Shown here: positions 31,192 through 38,961 of the stretch, one piece after another
Layout: each line of letters opens with the position of its first letter
Position numbering within the stretch: position 1 is the first letter of the stretch
Assembly (NCBI RefSeq): GCF_001083785.1
Contig: NZ_LAVL01000065.1
Location: forward strand, 1-44,406
DNA length: 44,406 nt
Direction of reading: 5' to 3'
From: Nonomuraea sp. SBT364
Lineage (GTDB): Bacteria > Actinomycetota > Actinomycetes > Streptosporangiales > Streptosporangiaceae
The notes under the pieces: model-generated
Seen by the model: only the letters and a program-made list of their open reading frames with translations
Told to the model about the DNA's origin: nothing
The model's database searches: none
Translations under genes and position numbers: made by a program

Positions 31192-31713
31192 ATGCTCGTC
31201 CCCGAACTCACCGCAGAGAGCGGCTTCCTGGTGCGCCCGTGGCGGCTGGACGATCTCGCCGCGATCGCCGAGGCCGCCACGGACCCGTACATCCCGTTGA
31301 TCACCTCCGTCCCGTCGGAGTACTCCGACGCCGAGGGCGTCGCTTTCGTCCGCCGGCAGTGGGCCAGGGCCGCCGACGGGGCCGGATACTCCTTCGCCAT
31401 CGCCCGCGACGGCCGGGCCGTGGGCCAGATCGGCCTCTGGCCGGGGCCGCACGGGAGGGCGAGCGTGGGCTACTGGGTGGTGGGATCGGCCCGGGGGCAG
31501 GGCGTCGCCCGCGCGGCGTTGCGCGCGGTGTCCCCCTGGGCGCTGGGCCAACTGCGCATCGCGCGGCTCGAAGCGCATGTCGAGCCGTGGAACGTGGCGT
31601 CGTGGAAGGCCGCCGAGCGGGCCGGGTTCGCGCGTGAGGGGCTGCTGCGGCAGTGGCAGGAGGTGGGCGGCGAGCGGCGCGACATGTACCTGTACGCCAG
31701 GCTGGGGGGCTGA
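31192..31713 (+). CDS. GNAT family N-acetyltransferase (RimJ/RimL-like)
   Basis: A 173-residue acetyltransferase of the Acetyltransf_3 type. It contains LVRPWRLDDLAAIAEAATDPYIPLIT, GYWVVGSARGQGVARAAL (the acetyl-CoA R/Q-x-x-G-x-G/A loop) and RLEAHVEPWNVASWKAAERAGFAREG, which are characteristic of RimJ/RimL enzymes that acetylate protein N termini or amino groups of small molecules. Target unknown. Start ATG 31192; CATGAT six bases upstream could act as a -10 but is weak. Divergent from the NmrA-like gene. Confidence 0.9.
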   Translation: MLVPELTAESGFLVRPWRLDDLAAIAEAATDPYIPLITSVPSEYSDAEGVAFVRRQWARAADGAGYSFAIARDGRAVGQIGLWPGPHGRASVGYWVVGSARGQGVARAALRAVSPWALGQLRIARLEAHVEPWNVASWKAAERAGFAREGLLRQWQEVGGERRDMYLYARLGG

Positions 31714-31770
31714 GGTTTTCCGCAGGTGGCTGTGCGGTCCGCCGCATGGTCCGGGCAGGGGCGCCGTCCC

Positions 31771-31776
31771 TAGCGT
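31771..31776 (+). promoter_or_regulatory. -10 element of a leaderless promoter (serine hydrolase gene)
   Basis: TAGCGT is 7 bases before ATG 31784; no Shine-Dalgarno sequence is present. Confidence 0.45.
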
Positions 31777-31783
31777 TGACGCC

Positions 31784-32854
31784 ATGATCCTGACCAAGAC
31801 CGTCGCGCTCGCCCTCGCCCTGACCACCCTCACCCCGGTGCACGACCAGTTGAAGACGCAGTTGGACGCGCTGGTCGACGCCAAGGCCATGACCGCCGCG
31901 CTGGCGCTGGTGCGGGAGGACGGCCGCGACCGGAGCATGGCCGTCGGCGTGCGGGACCTGCGGTCGAAGGCGCCGGCCGACCCGCGCGGCCACTTCCGCG
32001 TCGGCAGCGTGACCAAGACGTTCGTGGCGACCGTGCTGCTGCAACTGGCCGACGAGGGCAAGCTGTCCCTGGACGACAAGGTGAGCAAGCACCTACTGGG
32101 CGCCCTGCCGGAGGGCAGCCCGGTCACCGTCCGCCAGGCGCTCAACCACACCAGCGGCATCTTCGACTACGCGGGCGCCGGCATCCCCGGCTGGTCGGCG
32201 AGGGACTACCGGCCGCGCGAGACGCTGTACGACCAGACGCCGCAGGAGCTGCTGGCCGTCGGCCTGTCGAAGCCGGCGTACTTCAAGCCGGGCGGCGGCT
32301 GGCGATACTCGAACACGAACTACGTGATCGCGGCCATGCTCATCGAGAAGCTGACCGGCAACCCGTACGCCAAGGAGATCGAGAACCGCATCCTGCGCCC
32401 GCTCGGCCTGCGGCACACGCTGCTGCCCGGTCACCGCAAGGACCTGCCCAGGCCGCACGCCCACGGCTACGCGGCCTACCAGGGCAGGATGGTCGACGCG
32501 ACCCGGATGAACCCGTCCCTGGAGTACGGCGCGGGCGAGATCATCTCGACCACCGCCGATCTGGCGACGTTCCTCGACGCGCTGCTCGGCGGCAAGCTGA
32601 CCAGCGGGCAGGCGCTCAAGCAGATGCGCACGCTGGAGAACGCGGGCCAGGGCATGGGCTACGGGCTGGGCCTGCAGGCGTTCCCGCTGCCGTGCGGCGG
32701 CAAGGTGTACGGGCACAGCGGCGGCACCTTCGGCTACCTGACGTACGCCCTGCGCTCCGACTCGGGCCGCACGCTGGTCCTTTCCGGCAACCCGTACACC
32801 GGTGAGACCCCCGCCGACGCCCTCCCCAAGGTGCTGGCCACCGCGTTCTGCTGA
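31784..32854 (+). CDS. Secreted serine hydrolase of the beta-lactamase/DD-peptidase fold
   Basis: A 356-residue class C beta-lactamase-like protein with a short signal sequence (TKTVALALALTTLTPV). Active-site motifs are SVTK (Ser75, Lys78), YSN (Tyr175-Asn177) and HSGG near residue 305, the three expected elements. The sequence NHTSGIFDY and GWRYSNTNYVIAAMLIEKLTG match D-Ala-D-Ala carboxypeptidase/esterase EstB-type proteins. It may trim cell-wall peptides or hydrolyse esters outside the cell. A leaderless promoter precedes it, and a TetR gene follows 42 bases after its stop. Confidence 0.9.
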   Translation: MILTKTVALALALTTLTPVHDQLKTQLDALVDAKAMTAALALVREDGRDRSMAVGVRDLRSKAPADPRGHFRVGSVTKTFVATVLLQLADEGKLSLDDKVSKHLLGALPEGSPVTVRQALNHTSGIFDYAGAGIPGWSARDYRPRETLYDQTPQELLAVGLSKPAYFKPGGGWRYSNTNYVIAAMLIEKLTGNPYAKEIENRILRPLGLRHTLLPGHRKDLPRPHAHGYAAYQGRMVDATRMNPSLEYGAGEIISTTADLATFLDALLGGKLTSGQALKQMRTLENAGQGMGYGLGLQAFPLPCGGKVYGHSGGTFGYLTYALRSDSGRTLVLSGNPYTGETPADALPKVLATAFC

Positions 32855-32867
32855 CCGGGTATACGTC

Positions 32868-32886
32868 GTACACCTTCGAGGTGTAC
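32868..32886. promoter_or_regulatory. Palindromic TetR operator
   Basis: GTACACCT-TCG-AGGTGTAC is a perfect inverted repeat with 8-bp arms. It ends inside the -10 TACGGT (32884-32889) of the TetR gene, indicating autorepression. Confidence 0.65.
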
Positions 32887-32896
32887 GGTGTACACC
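32884..32896 (+). promoter_or_regulatory. Leaderless -10 plus second palindrome at the TetR start
   Basis: TACGGT (32884-32889) lies 7 bases before ATG 32897. GGTGTACACC (32887-32896) is itself a 10-bp palindrome sharing the GTGTAC core of the larger operator, so a second dimer could bind right at the start codon. Confidence 0.5.
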
Positions 32897-33472
32897 ATGG
32901 CTTCGACAGCGGAACGGGTCGCCGAGGCGGCGCGGACGATCCTCGTCAGCGAGGGAGCGGGCGCGGTCACCATGCGACGGGTGGCCGAGCTGGCCGGCAT
33001 CACCGCCATGGCGATCTACAAGCACTACCCCAACCGGGAGGCGCTGCTGGGCGCCGTGGCGGACCGGACCTTCCGGGAGCTGGGCGACGGCTGGGGGACG
33101 CGGGTGCCCGACGGCGACTGGGAGGCCCGCACGCTGGGCCTGCTGGATGACTTCCTGGACTTCGCCCTGGGCCGTCCCCATCTGTACACGTTCCTCATGA
33201 CCGACCGCCGCGAGCGGGCACGGCGCTTCCCCGACGACTTCGAGGGCGGCGGGTCGCCGGCCTTCACCCGGGTCGCCGAGCTGGCCGAGGAAGGCATGCG
33301 CCTCGGCCTGCTGCGCCCCGACGACCCGCTGGAAACCGCCCTGGTGCTGACCTCGTCCATCCAGGGCCTCGTCCAGCTCTACCTGGGCGGGCGCATCGGC
33401 CTGCCGGAGGACGACTTCAGGGCGCTCTGCGTGCGCACGGCCAGGAGGATCCTGCATGGCATCCAGGCTTAG
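32897..33472 (+). CDS. TetR-family transcriptional regulator
   Basis: A 191-residue regulator. The N-terminal helix-turn-helix reads VAEAARTILVSEGAGAVTMRRVAELAGITAMAIYKHYPNREALL, a typical TetR domain; the C-terminal part (DDFLDFALGRPHLYTFLM onward) is a helical ligand-binding and dimer domain. ATG 32897 is preferred over GTG 32888 because it lies 7 bases from a -10 and the GTG falls within that promoter. Its own operator overlaps the promoter. The following frameshifted hydrolase gene starts 17 bases before its stop, so both share a transcript. Confidence 0.9.
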   Translation: MASTAERVAEAARTILVSEGAGAVTMRRVAELAGITAMAIYKHYPNREALLGAVADRTFRELGDGWGTRVPDGDWEARTLGLLDDFLDFALGRPHLYTFLMTDRRERARRFPDDFEGGGSPAFTRVAELAEEGMRLGLLRPDDPLETALVLTSSIQGLVQLYLGGRIGLPEDDFRALCVRTARRILHGIQA

Positions 33473-34549
33473 GATCGCGGCCGCCGCCCTCGTGCTCCTG
33501 CCGGCCGGGGCGACGGCGTACGGCGCCTGGTACGGCAGCGACCAGGCCATCAAGGTCGTCCACCACGGGGCCAGGGACGTCTCGGTGCTCGCCGTCCGGA
33601 ACGGCACGGTGACGCTGACCGACACCCCGGACACCCGCAAACCCGGCACCTACTGGCTGGAGTGGACCGGCTCGTACACGATGCTCGGCGACATCGTGTC
33701 GCGCGCCCCCGGCCGGGTGACGCGCACGCGGACCGGCGGCTCGACGCCTTCGGTCGGCACCTCCGGCTGGTTCGGCAGCGTCCCGCCGGGCGATCCCGAG
33801 GTCGCCTGGGGAGTCGGCTTCTCCGAGATCATGATCCCGACCGAGCTGGGCCCCGCCCCCGCCTGGCACGTCCCGGGCGACTCCGGCACCTGGGTCATCG
33901 CCGTCCACGGCCAGAACGGCAGGCGCAAGGCCGAACTGAAGGCGCTCCCCGCCGTGCACCGGCTCGGCCTGCCGTTCCTCGTCATCAGTTACCGCAACGA
34001 CGAGGGCGCCCCCGCCTCACCGGACGGGCTCCTCCACCTGGGCGACTCCGAGTGGCGCGACCTGGAGTCCGCCGTCCGCGCCGCGCAGGGCATGGGGGCG
34101 CGGCAGATCGTCCTGTACGGCACGTCCATGGGCGGGCAGATCGTCGGCCAGTTCCTCGACCGATCCCCGCTGGCCGGGGCCGTGCGCTCGGTCATCATGG
34201 ACGCGCCCATCACCGACATGGTCCGCGCCGGCCGCCAGGGGGTCGCGAATCTCCACCTGCCCCCGCCTTCGGCTGGCTCCCGGACCGCGTCATCGAATGG
34301 CGCACCGGGATCGACGTCGAACGGCTCAGCCTGTTCAGCCACCCGCCGAAGGTGCGCCCGCCCATGCTCCTCATCCACACCGACGCCGACACGGAGATGC
34401 CGGCCCAGGCCTCACGCGACCTCGCCGCCGTGGGCAACTGGCAGATCCAGTACGAGGAGTTCGCCGGCGGCGGCCACACCGAGGCGTGGAACGTGGACCG
34501 CGTCCGCTATGACCGGCTCCTGGACACGTTCCTGAAAGCTCACTCCTGA
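33456..34549 (+). pseudogene. Alpha/beta hydrolase interrupted by a single-base frameshift
   Basis: The gene starts at ATG 33456 behind a strong AGGAGG and encodes a hydrophobic N-terminal anchor (RLRIAAAALVLLPAGATAYGAWY), then an alpha/beta hydrolase with oxyanion strand WVIAVHGQNG and nucleophile elbow GTSMGG. At the five-C run 34260-34264 the frame is lost: continuing protein (AFGWLPDRVIEWRTGIDVE, then LLIHTDADTEMP and the catalytic His in GGGHTEAW) lies in the -1 frame and ends at 34549. One extra C, or a -1 slip on the C run, restores a continuous product reading HLPPAFGW. It may be a real mutation or a sequence error. Overlaps the TetR stop upstream and the methyltransferase stop downstream. 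Confidence 0.8.
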
Positions 34550-35286
34550 CCCGCTTCGATCAGGAACCGGTGGTTGCGCACCGCGAAGCCCCCGTCCGAA
34601 CGGATCCGCTCGTGCAGGGCGCGCAACGGGCCCGCGTAGCGTTCGTGGTCGAAGTCGCGGATCTGCCACGGGACGGCACGCAGGTGGAAGACGACGGCGC
34701 CGATGTCGTGGAAGACGTGCCCGACCATCTCCTCCCGGGCGTCGAGCACCCGCAGCCCGGCCCGGCGCAGGCTGTCGGCCGCGACGTCCAGGGTCCACTC
34801 CCGCTCCCCGGCGGCGGGCGGCGCGTCCAGGGCGTCGTTCAGCTCCTGGTCGTTGCGGCTGCCGACCTGCTGGGTGAGCAGCCGCCCCCCGGGCGCGAGA
34901 ACACGGGCGACCTCGGCCCCGTCCAGCCCGCCGTGCCGGTTGAGCACCAGGTCGAAGGCGTGTTTCCCGGCGGGGATGCGCTCCGCCGCGCCGCCCAGCA
35001 CAGCAACGCCCATCGGCCCGAGCCGCCGGGCGGCGACCGTCAGGTTGGGCGGCCATCCCTCCAGCGCGACCGTGCGCTCCGGCAGCGGCGCCAGGGACGC
35101 GAGGAACTCGCCGCCGCCCGTGTCCATGTCCAGCAGCCGCCGCGCCGGGGCGAGCAGCGCCGACGCGCGCTCGGCGTAGCTCCATGAGGGTGTCCCGCCG
35201 CTCGTCCTGCCGCGCTGCCGGGTGAAGTCCCACCCCCGCACGGGCGCCCGCACAGCCTGCCCGACCAGATGCTCGTAGCTGACCAT
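34540..35286 (-). CDS. Class I SAM-dependent methyltransferase
   Basis: A 248-residue methyltransferase with SAM motif I LLDMDTGGGEFLASL near residue 52, the acidic second strand VALEGWPPNL, and FDLVLNRHG plus VLAPGGRLLTQQVG as motifs II-III. The typical substrate-binding C-terminal part has FHLRAVPWQIRDFD. Asp-Met-Asp in motif I replaces the more usual x-D-x-G pattern only slightly. The substrate is unknown. ATG 35286 has TAGCAT six bases upstream, giving a leaderless promoter in the short gap behind the membrane protein gene. Confidence 0.88.
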   Translation of the reverse strand: MVSYEHLVGQAVRAPVRGWDFTRQRGRTSGGTPSWSYAERASALLAPARRLLDMDTGGGEFLASLAPLPERTVALEGWPPNLTVAARRLGPMGVAVLGGAAERIPAGKHAFDLVLNRHGGLDGAEVARVLAPGGRLLTQQVGSRNDQELNDALDAPPAAGEREWTLDVAADSLRRAGLRVLDAREEMVGHVFHDIGAVVFHLRAVPWQIRDFDHERYAGPLRALHERIRSDGGFAVRNHRFLIEAGQE

Positions 35287-35292
35287 CCGATC

Positions 35293-35298
35293 ATGCTA
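35293..35298 (-). promoter_or_regulatory. -10 element of a leaderless promoter (methyltransferase gene)
   Basis: TAGCAT on the minus strand ends six bases before ATG 35286, in the 13-base gap behind the upstream gene. Confidence 0.4.
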
Positions 35299-35299
35299 G

Positions 35300-36010
35300 T
35301 CACCAGCTCAGCACCTTCGCCCGGCCCGCCGGCGCCACCGTCCGGCCGCGCAGCACCGCCACCCCCAGCGGGATCAGGGCCACACAGAGCAGTACGGTGA
35401 CCAGCACGTCGGGGATCGAGGCGCCCTTCAGCACCCCCATCCAGGTGCCGCCCGCCAGCAGCAGCATCAGCGCGCGAGCGGTGCCGAGCACGCCCGAGCG
35501 CCAGGCGGCGACGGCCAGGAGGAGCGAGCCCGCGTACTGGCCGACGGAGGCCCAGACCGGTATCCGCCACGGCCCGTACGAGATGTCCACGTACTCCTTC
35601 ATGATCCAGTTCGTCGCCTGCTCCAGCCCCGCCACCTCGGTGAGCTGGAACGCGGTCTGGTCGGCGCCGGCGAAGTACAGCCGGGCGAACAGCCCCGCGA
35701 CCAGCAGCGTGCCGCCCCAGAACGCGAGAGCGCCGCCCACCCGCTGGGCCAGGGCGGCGAAGGCCGGAAAGAGCAGCAGCGCCCCCAGCGCGAACACCCC
35801 GTACGCCAGGGTGAACAGGGCGGGCTCCGAGGTGTAGGCGAGCAGCTGCCCATAGGCGGCGAACGGCTGCGCCTCGGCCCAGGTCTGCTGCTCGGGGGTC
35901 AGCGCGGCGGCCGTGCTCGTGTAGCGCAACAGGTAGCCGGCGGCCAGCACGGCCGGGCCCAGGACGAGGGCCGCGCCGCCGATCCACCGGCCGGGAAAGT
36001 ACATGTTCAT
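35300..36010 (-). CDS. Seven-helix-type membrane protein, function unknown
   Basis: A 236-residue protein with about six or seven hydrophobic helices (for example WIGGAALVLGPAVLAAGYLL at the start, ALFTLAYGVFALGALLLFPAFAALA, VGGALAFWGGTLLVAGLFARLYF and a C-terminal pair ending in LLCVALIPLGVAVL). Loops contain GADQTAFQLTEVAGLEQATNWIMKEYVDISYGPWRIPVWASVG. I cannot name the family with confidence; it resembles small actinobacterial DUF proteins of the DUF4386 type. ATG 36010 is assumed; no clear ribosome site. The gene lies 13 bases ahead of the methyltransferase. Confidence 0.75.
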   Translation of the reverse strand: MNMYFPGRWIGGAALVLGPAVLAAGYLLRYTSTAAALTPEQQTWAEAQPFAAYGQLLAYTSEPALFTLAYGVFALGALLLFPAFAALAQRVGGALAFWGGTLLVAGLFARLYFAGADQTAFQLTEVAGLEQATNWIMKEYVDISYGPWRIPVWASVGQYAGSLLLAVAAWRSGVLGTARALMLLLAGGTWMGVLKGASIPDVLVTVLLCVALIPLGVAVLRGRTVAPAGRAKVLSW

Positions 36011-36099
36011 GACCGGCGAGCCTGTCACCGGCAACCCCGGCCGATCATCTGCCGATCGTCACGTCGCGCCTCTGTCGAAAGTCATGCTTCCCTTCCCTC

Positions 36100-36501
36100 A
36101 TGGTGATCGAATGCCCCTTCTGCCTCCCGCGGATCGAACCTGACATCGTCCTCGCCAACGACCACTGCTACGCGATCTTCACGCGGGACGCGGTGCCCGA
36201 AGGGTCGGCGATGGTGCTGCCGCTGGCCCACCGCCGCACGGTCTTCGACCTGACGCCCGACGAATGGGCGGCCACCCGCCTGCTGCTCGACGAGATGAAG
36301 CGGAAGCTGACCGCGTCCCACGCCCCCGACGGCTGGAACGTGGGCTGGAACGTCGGCCCCGTCGGCGGCCAGAGCGTCGACCACGCGCACTGCCACCTGG
36401 TGCCGCGATACTCGGGGGAACCGCTGGCAGGCCGTGGCATCCGGGCGTGGATCAAGGACCCTGCCAACCGCCCGCCCGGTGGCAGCATGGATCATGTCTG
36501 A
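36100..36501 (+). CDS. HIT-family nucleotide hydrolase/transferase
   Basis: A 133-residue histidine-triad protein with the catalytic motif DHAHCHLVPRY (His-x-His-x-His) near residue 96, and the N-terminal CPFC-like start (ECPFCLPRIEPDIVLAND) with two Cys. HIT proteins hydrolyse nucleoside phosphoramidates or dinucleoside polyphosphates. The usual final hydrophobic residues after the triad are replaced by a polar tail, ending IRAWIKDPANRPPGG. Start ATG 36100 without a clear ribosome site. It is followed by a decayed acetyltransferase gene. Confidence 0.9.
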   Translation: MVIECPFCLPRIEPDIVLANDHCYAIFTRDAVPEGSAMVLPLAHRRTVFDLTPDEWAATRLLLDEMKRKLTASHAPDGWNVGWNVGPVGGQSVDHAHCHLVPRYSGEPLAGRGIRAWIKDPANRPPGGSMDHV

Positions 36502-36536
36502 CGTGGAGGAGGCCTCGACGCGAGACGGATCTGGGA

Positions 36537-36892
36537 ATGTTCCGGCGTTTCGCCACCGAACCGGGTCTGATCGGGCTCGACTGGGGCGGCTTCCGTGACC
36601 CGCAGGCGCACGCAGTCGCCGCTTCGCCGCCGACGACGACCAGCCGGCGGGCTTCGTCGAATGGCGGGAGAGCGGCTACGGCCTGGCGAAGTTCTGGGAG
36701 ATCGGCATCGCCCTGCTGCCCGACTACCTGTTCGCGCACACGCCCACCGAGCGGATCGAGGCGCGCACCCATCCCGAGAACATCGCCGAGCAGAAGTCGC
36801 TGGAGAAGGCCGGGTTCCGGCGGGAAGGCGTGCTGCGCGGCGACGTCATGGACGAGGAAACACGGGCAGAAGCCGAAAAGCCCTGGCCCCTT
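36537..36892 (+). pseudogene. Decayed GNAT acetyltransferase
   Basis: Frame one encodes MFRRFATEPGLIGLDWGGF, RDPQAHA, then breaks near 36612-36620. In the -1 frame the protein resumes: RRFAADDDQPAGFVEWRESGYGLAKFWEIGIALLPDYLFAHT, then RIEARTHPENIAEQKSLEKAGFRREGVLRG. These are clear pieces of a RimJ/RimL-type GNAT. Between LLP and DYLFAHT the acetyl-CoA loop (normally R-G-x-G-x-G-T-E-A and about 15 residues) is missing, and the normal C terminus after VLRG is replaced. So the gene has both a frameshift and an internal deletion. The last part runs on in frame into the following lipoprotein gene. Confidence 0.7.
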
Positions 36893-36961
36893 GCGGCGAG
36901 GTTCCGGACGATGAAGCGTTGCCAGCATTCGCCGGCCGGTTTCCGATCTCTGGGAGTTTCG

Positions 36962-37354
36962 ATGCGCTTGTTCTCCGCCTTGGCCGGGTCACTCGCCCTG
37001 CTCACTTTTCTCGTGACGGGCTGCGCTGCCGCTGAAGGCGACCAGGGAATCGCCATTCCCGACAGCGCGGTGGGCAGGCAACTGCGGTGGTATCTGGAGG
37101 CCGTCAACCGGACTCCGCTCCCCGAGAACGAGGTCAAGGAGCACCTCAGCCCGGCATTCCTGAAGGACGTGCCGGCCGGGAAGTTCAACGAGCTCGCCGC
37201 GGATCTGTCCGGGCTGAAGCTTGACGGGGTGAGCAGCGCGAAGCCGACGGAGCTGATCGGGCTGACGTCCATCCCGATCGGGCAGAGGTACGACACGAGG
37301 ATCTCCGTCGGGGACGACGGCAAGATCGACTATCTGCTTCTCGAACCCCGGTAG
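36962..37354 (+). CDS. Lipoprotein with a lone ORF12_N (Cpe/LpqF-like) domain
   Basis: A 130-residue secreted lipoprotein: signal MRLFSALAGSLALLTFLVTGC with a lipobox ending in Cys21. The mature part has QLRWYLEAVNRTPLPENEVKEHLSPAFL and KDVPAGKFNELAADLSGLK, then a beta-rich end TRISVGDDGKIDYLLLEP. This resembles the N-terminal NTF2/SnoaL-like domain of ORF12/LpqF serine hydrolases, but the usual beta-lactamase domain is absent. It could be a stand-alone binding module or a truncated gene. GGGAG stands at a good distance from ATG 36962. The decayed GNAT upstream is in the same frame without an intervening stop. Confidence 0.65.
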   Translation: MRLFSALAGSLALLTFLVTGCAAAEGDQGIAIPDSAVGRQLRWYLEAVNRTPLPENEVKEHLSPAFLKDVPAGKFNELAADLSGLKLDGVSSAKPTELIGLTSIPIGQRYDTRISVGDDGKIDYLLLEPR

Positions 37355-37382
37355 ACCGGCCGACGGCAGGCACCGAAAACCG

Positions 37383-38726
37383 TCAGTCGCGGATCGCGTG
37401 CCCGCGCTTCCGGCGCTGGACGTACAGGCGGTTGCCCTGCGGGCCGGTCCATTCCAGGCGCACGACACCGGGCACGGCGGTGTCGTCGACGCGCGACGGG
37501 TCGGCCCAGTAGCCGAAGTTCGGGTTACGGAAGAACGTCGCCCACAGCTGACCGCTGCGGTCCACGAAGAAATTGTTGTGACCGGCGCCTACCCCGGCCG
37601 TCCACCGCTCGGAATACGGGCCCTCGAAGTTGTCCGAAACGGCGACGATCGCGTCGTACTGATACTGCGTGCGACCGGGACCGGGCGGATCGTAGGCGTA
37701 CCGCGTGCTGCCGTCGGCATTGACCGAGCTCCGGTTCCAGGCGGCGTGCAGGAGGTAGTACTTGCCCTCGTACTTGAACACGTACGAGCCCTCCAGATAA
37801 GGCTCCGGCGAATAGGGCCGCTGCTCGAACTTCGGCAGGCCGGTCGTCGGGACGATGTCCTCCATGTCGTCCCGGAATTTCGCGTACAGGTTGTTGTGCA
37901 GCACCAGCCACGCGTCGTCGTCCTCGGTGTAGAGGCTGCCGTCGATGTGGTGGTACGCGCCGGGCTCGATGAATTTGGGCCCGCCGATGAAAGAGTCGCC
38001 GAACGGCTTATCGTGGTTGCCCTCGACTAGCCGGTACGGGCCCTCGACCCCGCCCTCGCTCACGAGCATGAACGAGCCGACCTTGCGCGAGTGGTCACCC
38101 ATGCACGCGACGATGTACCACGTGCCGCGGAAATGATGCACCTCCGACGCCCAGACCTGGCCGCGCTTGCCGAACTGGTCGTCGTGCCAGTATTCCTGCC
38201 ATGGGGCGACGACCGTGCGCCCGGCCCGGTTCTCGCCGACGAACTCGGGCGACCACACCTTGCCCTTCTCGGCGCCGGGCCGGATGCCGGTGGTGTCGGC
38301 CAGCCTCCACGGCCCCCGCAGGGAGGGGGAGGTCCACACGAAGATGCCGTCGTTCCACGGCCCGGCCGCCTCCAGCCCGGGCACCCGGGTGGTGCCCGTG
38401 GCCACGTAGATCGGGCGCCCGTCCACGACGAAGCAGTTGACGTACGTGTCCCGCATCCATACCTGGCCGCGCTCCTCGTCGCGGGGGCGCAGTTCGAGCG
38501 GGAGGACGAAGGAGTTGTCCTCGCGCGGCCACAGGTCGACCCGGGTGTCCGCGAGGCCGTAGGGCTTCGGATCCGGCCAGTTCGACGGGTGGCGCCGCGC
38601 CGGCGCGGCCTCCGGCGTGGCCGCCCGCGCGGCGGTCGCGGGCAGTGCCGCCGCTCCCACGAGACCGGCGACCCCGGTCAGCAGGGATCGCCGGTCGACG
38701 TTCAGCCCGTTGTCAGAACTCGTCAT
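37383..38726 (-). CDS. Tat-exported glycoside hydrolase, GH43-like five-bladed propeller
   Basis: A 447-residue protein with a Tat signal (VDRRSLLTGVAGLVGAAALPATAARA) and a catalytic domain resembling GH43/GH117-type beta-propellers. The repeat of strands containing DGIFVWTSPSLRGPW, WSPEFVGE, HHFRGTWYIVAC, DGSLYTEDDDAWLVLHNNLYAK, SPEPYLEGSYVFKYEGKYYLL and AGHNNFFVDRSGQLWATFF is typical of that group; acidic residues for catalysis would be Asp in DTYVN/DGxIF-like blade and Glu in LEGSYV. It likely acts on arabinose- or galactose-containing polysaccharides outside the cell. GGAGG precedes the ATG. Confidence 0.85.
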   Translation of the reverse strand: MTSSDNGLNVDRRSLLTGVAGLVGAAALPATAARAATPEAAPARRHPSNWPDPKPYGLADTRVDLWPREDNSFVLPLELRPRDEERGQVWMRDTYVNCFVVDGRPIYVATGTTRVPGLEAAGPWNDGIFVWTSPSLRGPWRLADTTGIRPGAEKGKVWSPEFVGENRAGRTVVAPWQEYWHDDQFGKRGQVWASEVHHFRGTWYIVACMGDHSRKVGSFMLVSEGGVEGPYRLVEGNHDKPFGDSFIGGPKFIEPGAYHHIDGSLYTEDDDAWLVLHNNLYAKFRDDMEDIVPTTGLPKFEQRPYSPEPYLEGSYVFKYEGKYYLLHAAWNRSSVNADGSTRYAYDPPGPGRTQYQYDAIVAVSDNFEGPYSERWTAGVGAGHNNFFVDRSGQLWATFFRNPNFGYWADPSRVDDTAVPGVVRLEWTGPQGNRLYVQRRKRGHAIRD

Positions 38727-38785
38727 CAGTCACGTCCTCCTACGTCGGCGCTCGCCGAGAGTGCGCCCTCGTGCCGCATGCGGAG

Positions 38786-38835
38786 AGTCTGCACATGCCG
38801 CATTATTTTGGTCAATAACGCGGAAAAAATTCCGC
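38786..38835 (-). promoter_or_regulatory. AT-rich regulatory segment upstream of the GH43-like gene
   Basis: Within a 235-base gap this segment has TTGACC (38810-38815) as a possible -35 with CAGACT (38786-38791) as a weak -10 at 18 bp; TTATT and AATAA arms flank the -35; and GCGGAA-AAAA-TTCCGC (38820-38835) is a palindrome just above it. TGCGGCA also occurs twice in the leader. Two nested inverted repeats around a promoter suggest a sugar-responsive repressor site. The rest of the gap (38836-38961) shows nothing I can name. Confidence 0.4.
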
Positions 38836-38961
38836 GACGACCTCGCGAGCAACCCCGGGCGCACGAAAACGCAGGTCAGAGGAACCGCAATCGCGAGAGC
38901 GACGACCTCGCCCTCGCCTCGTAACGTTCGCGTAACAGACTCGCCTATCGGAGGCGGCTCC

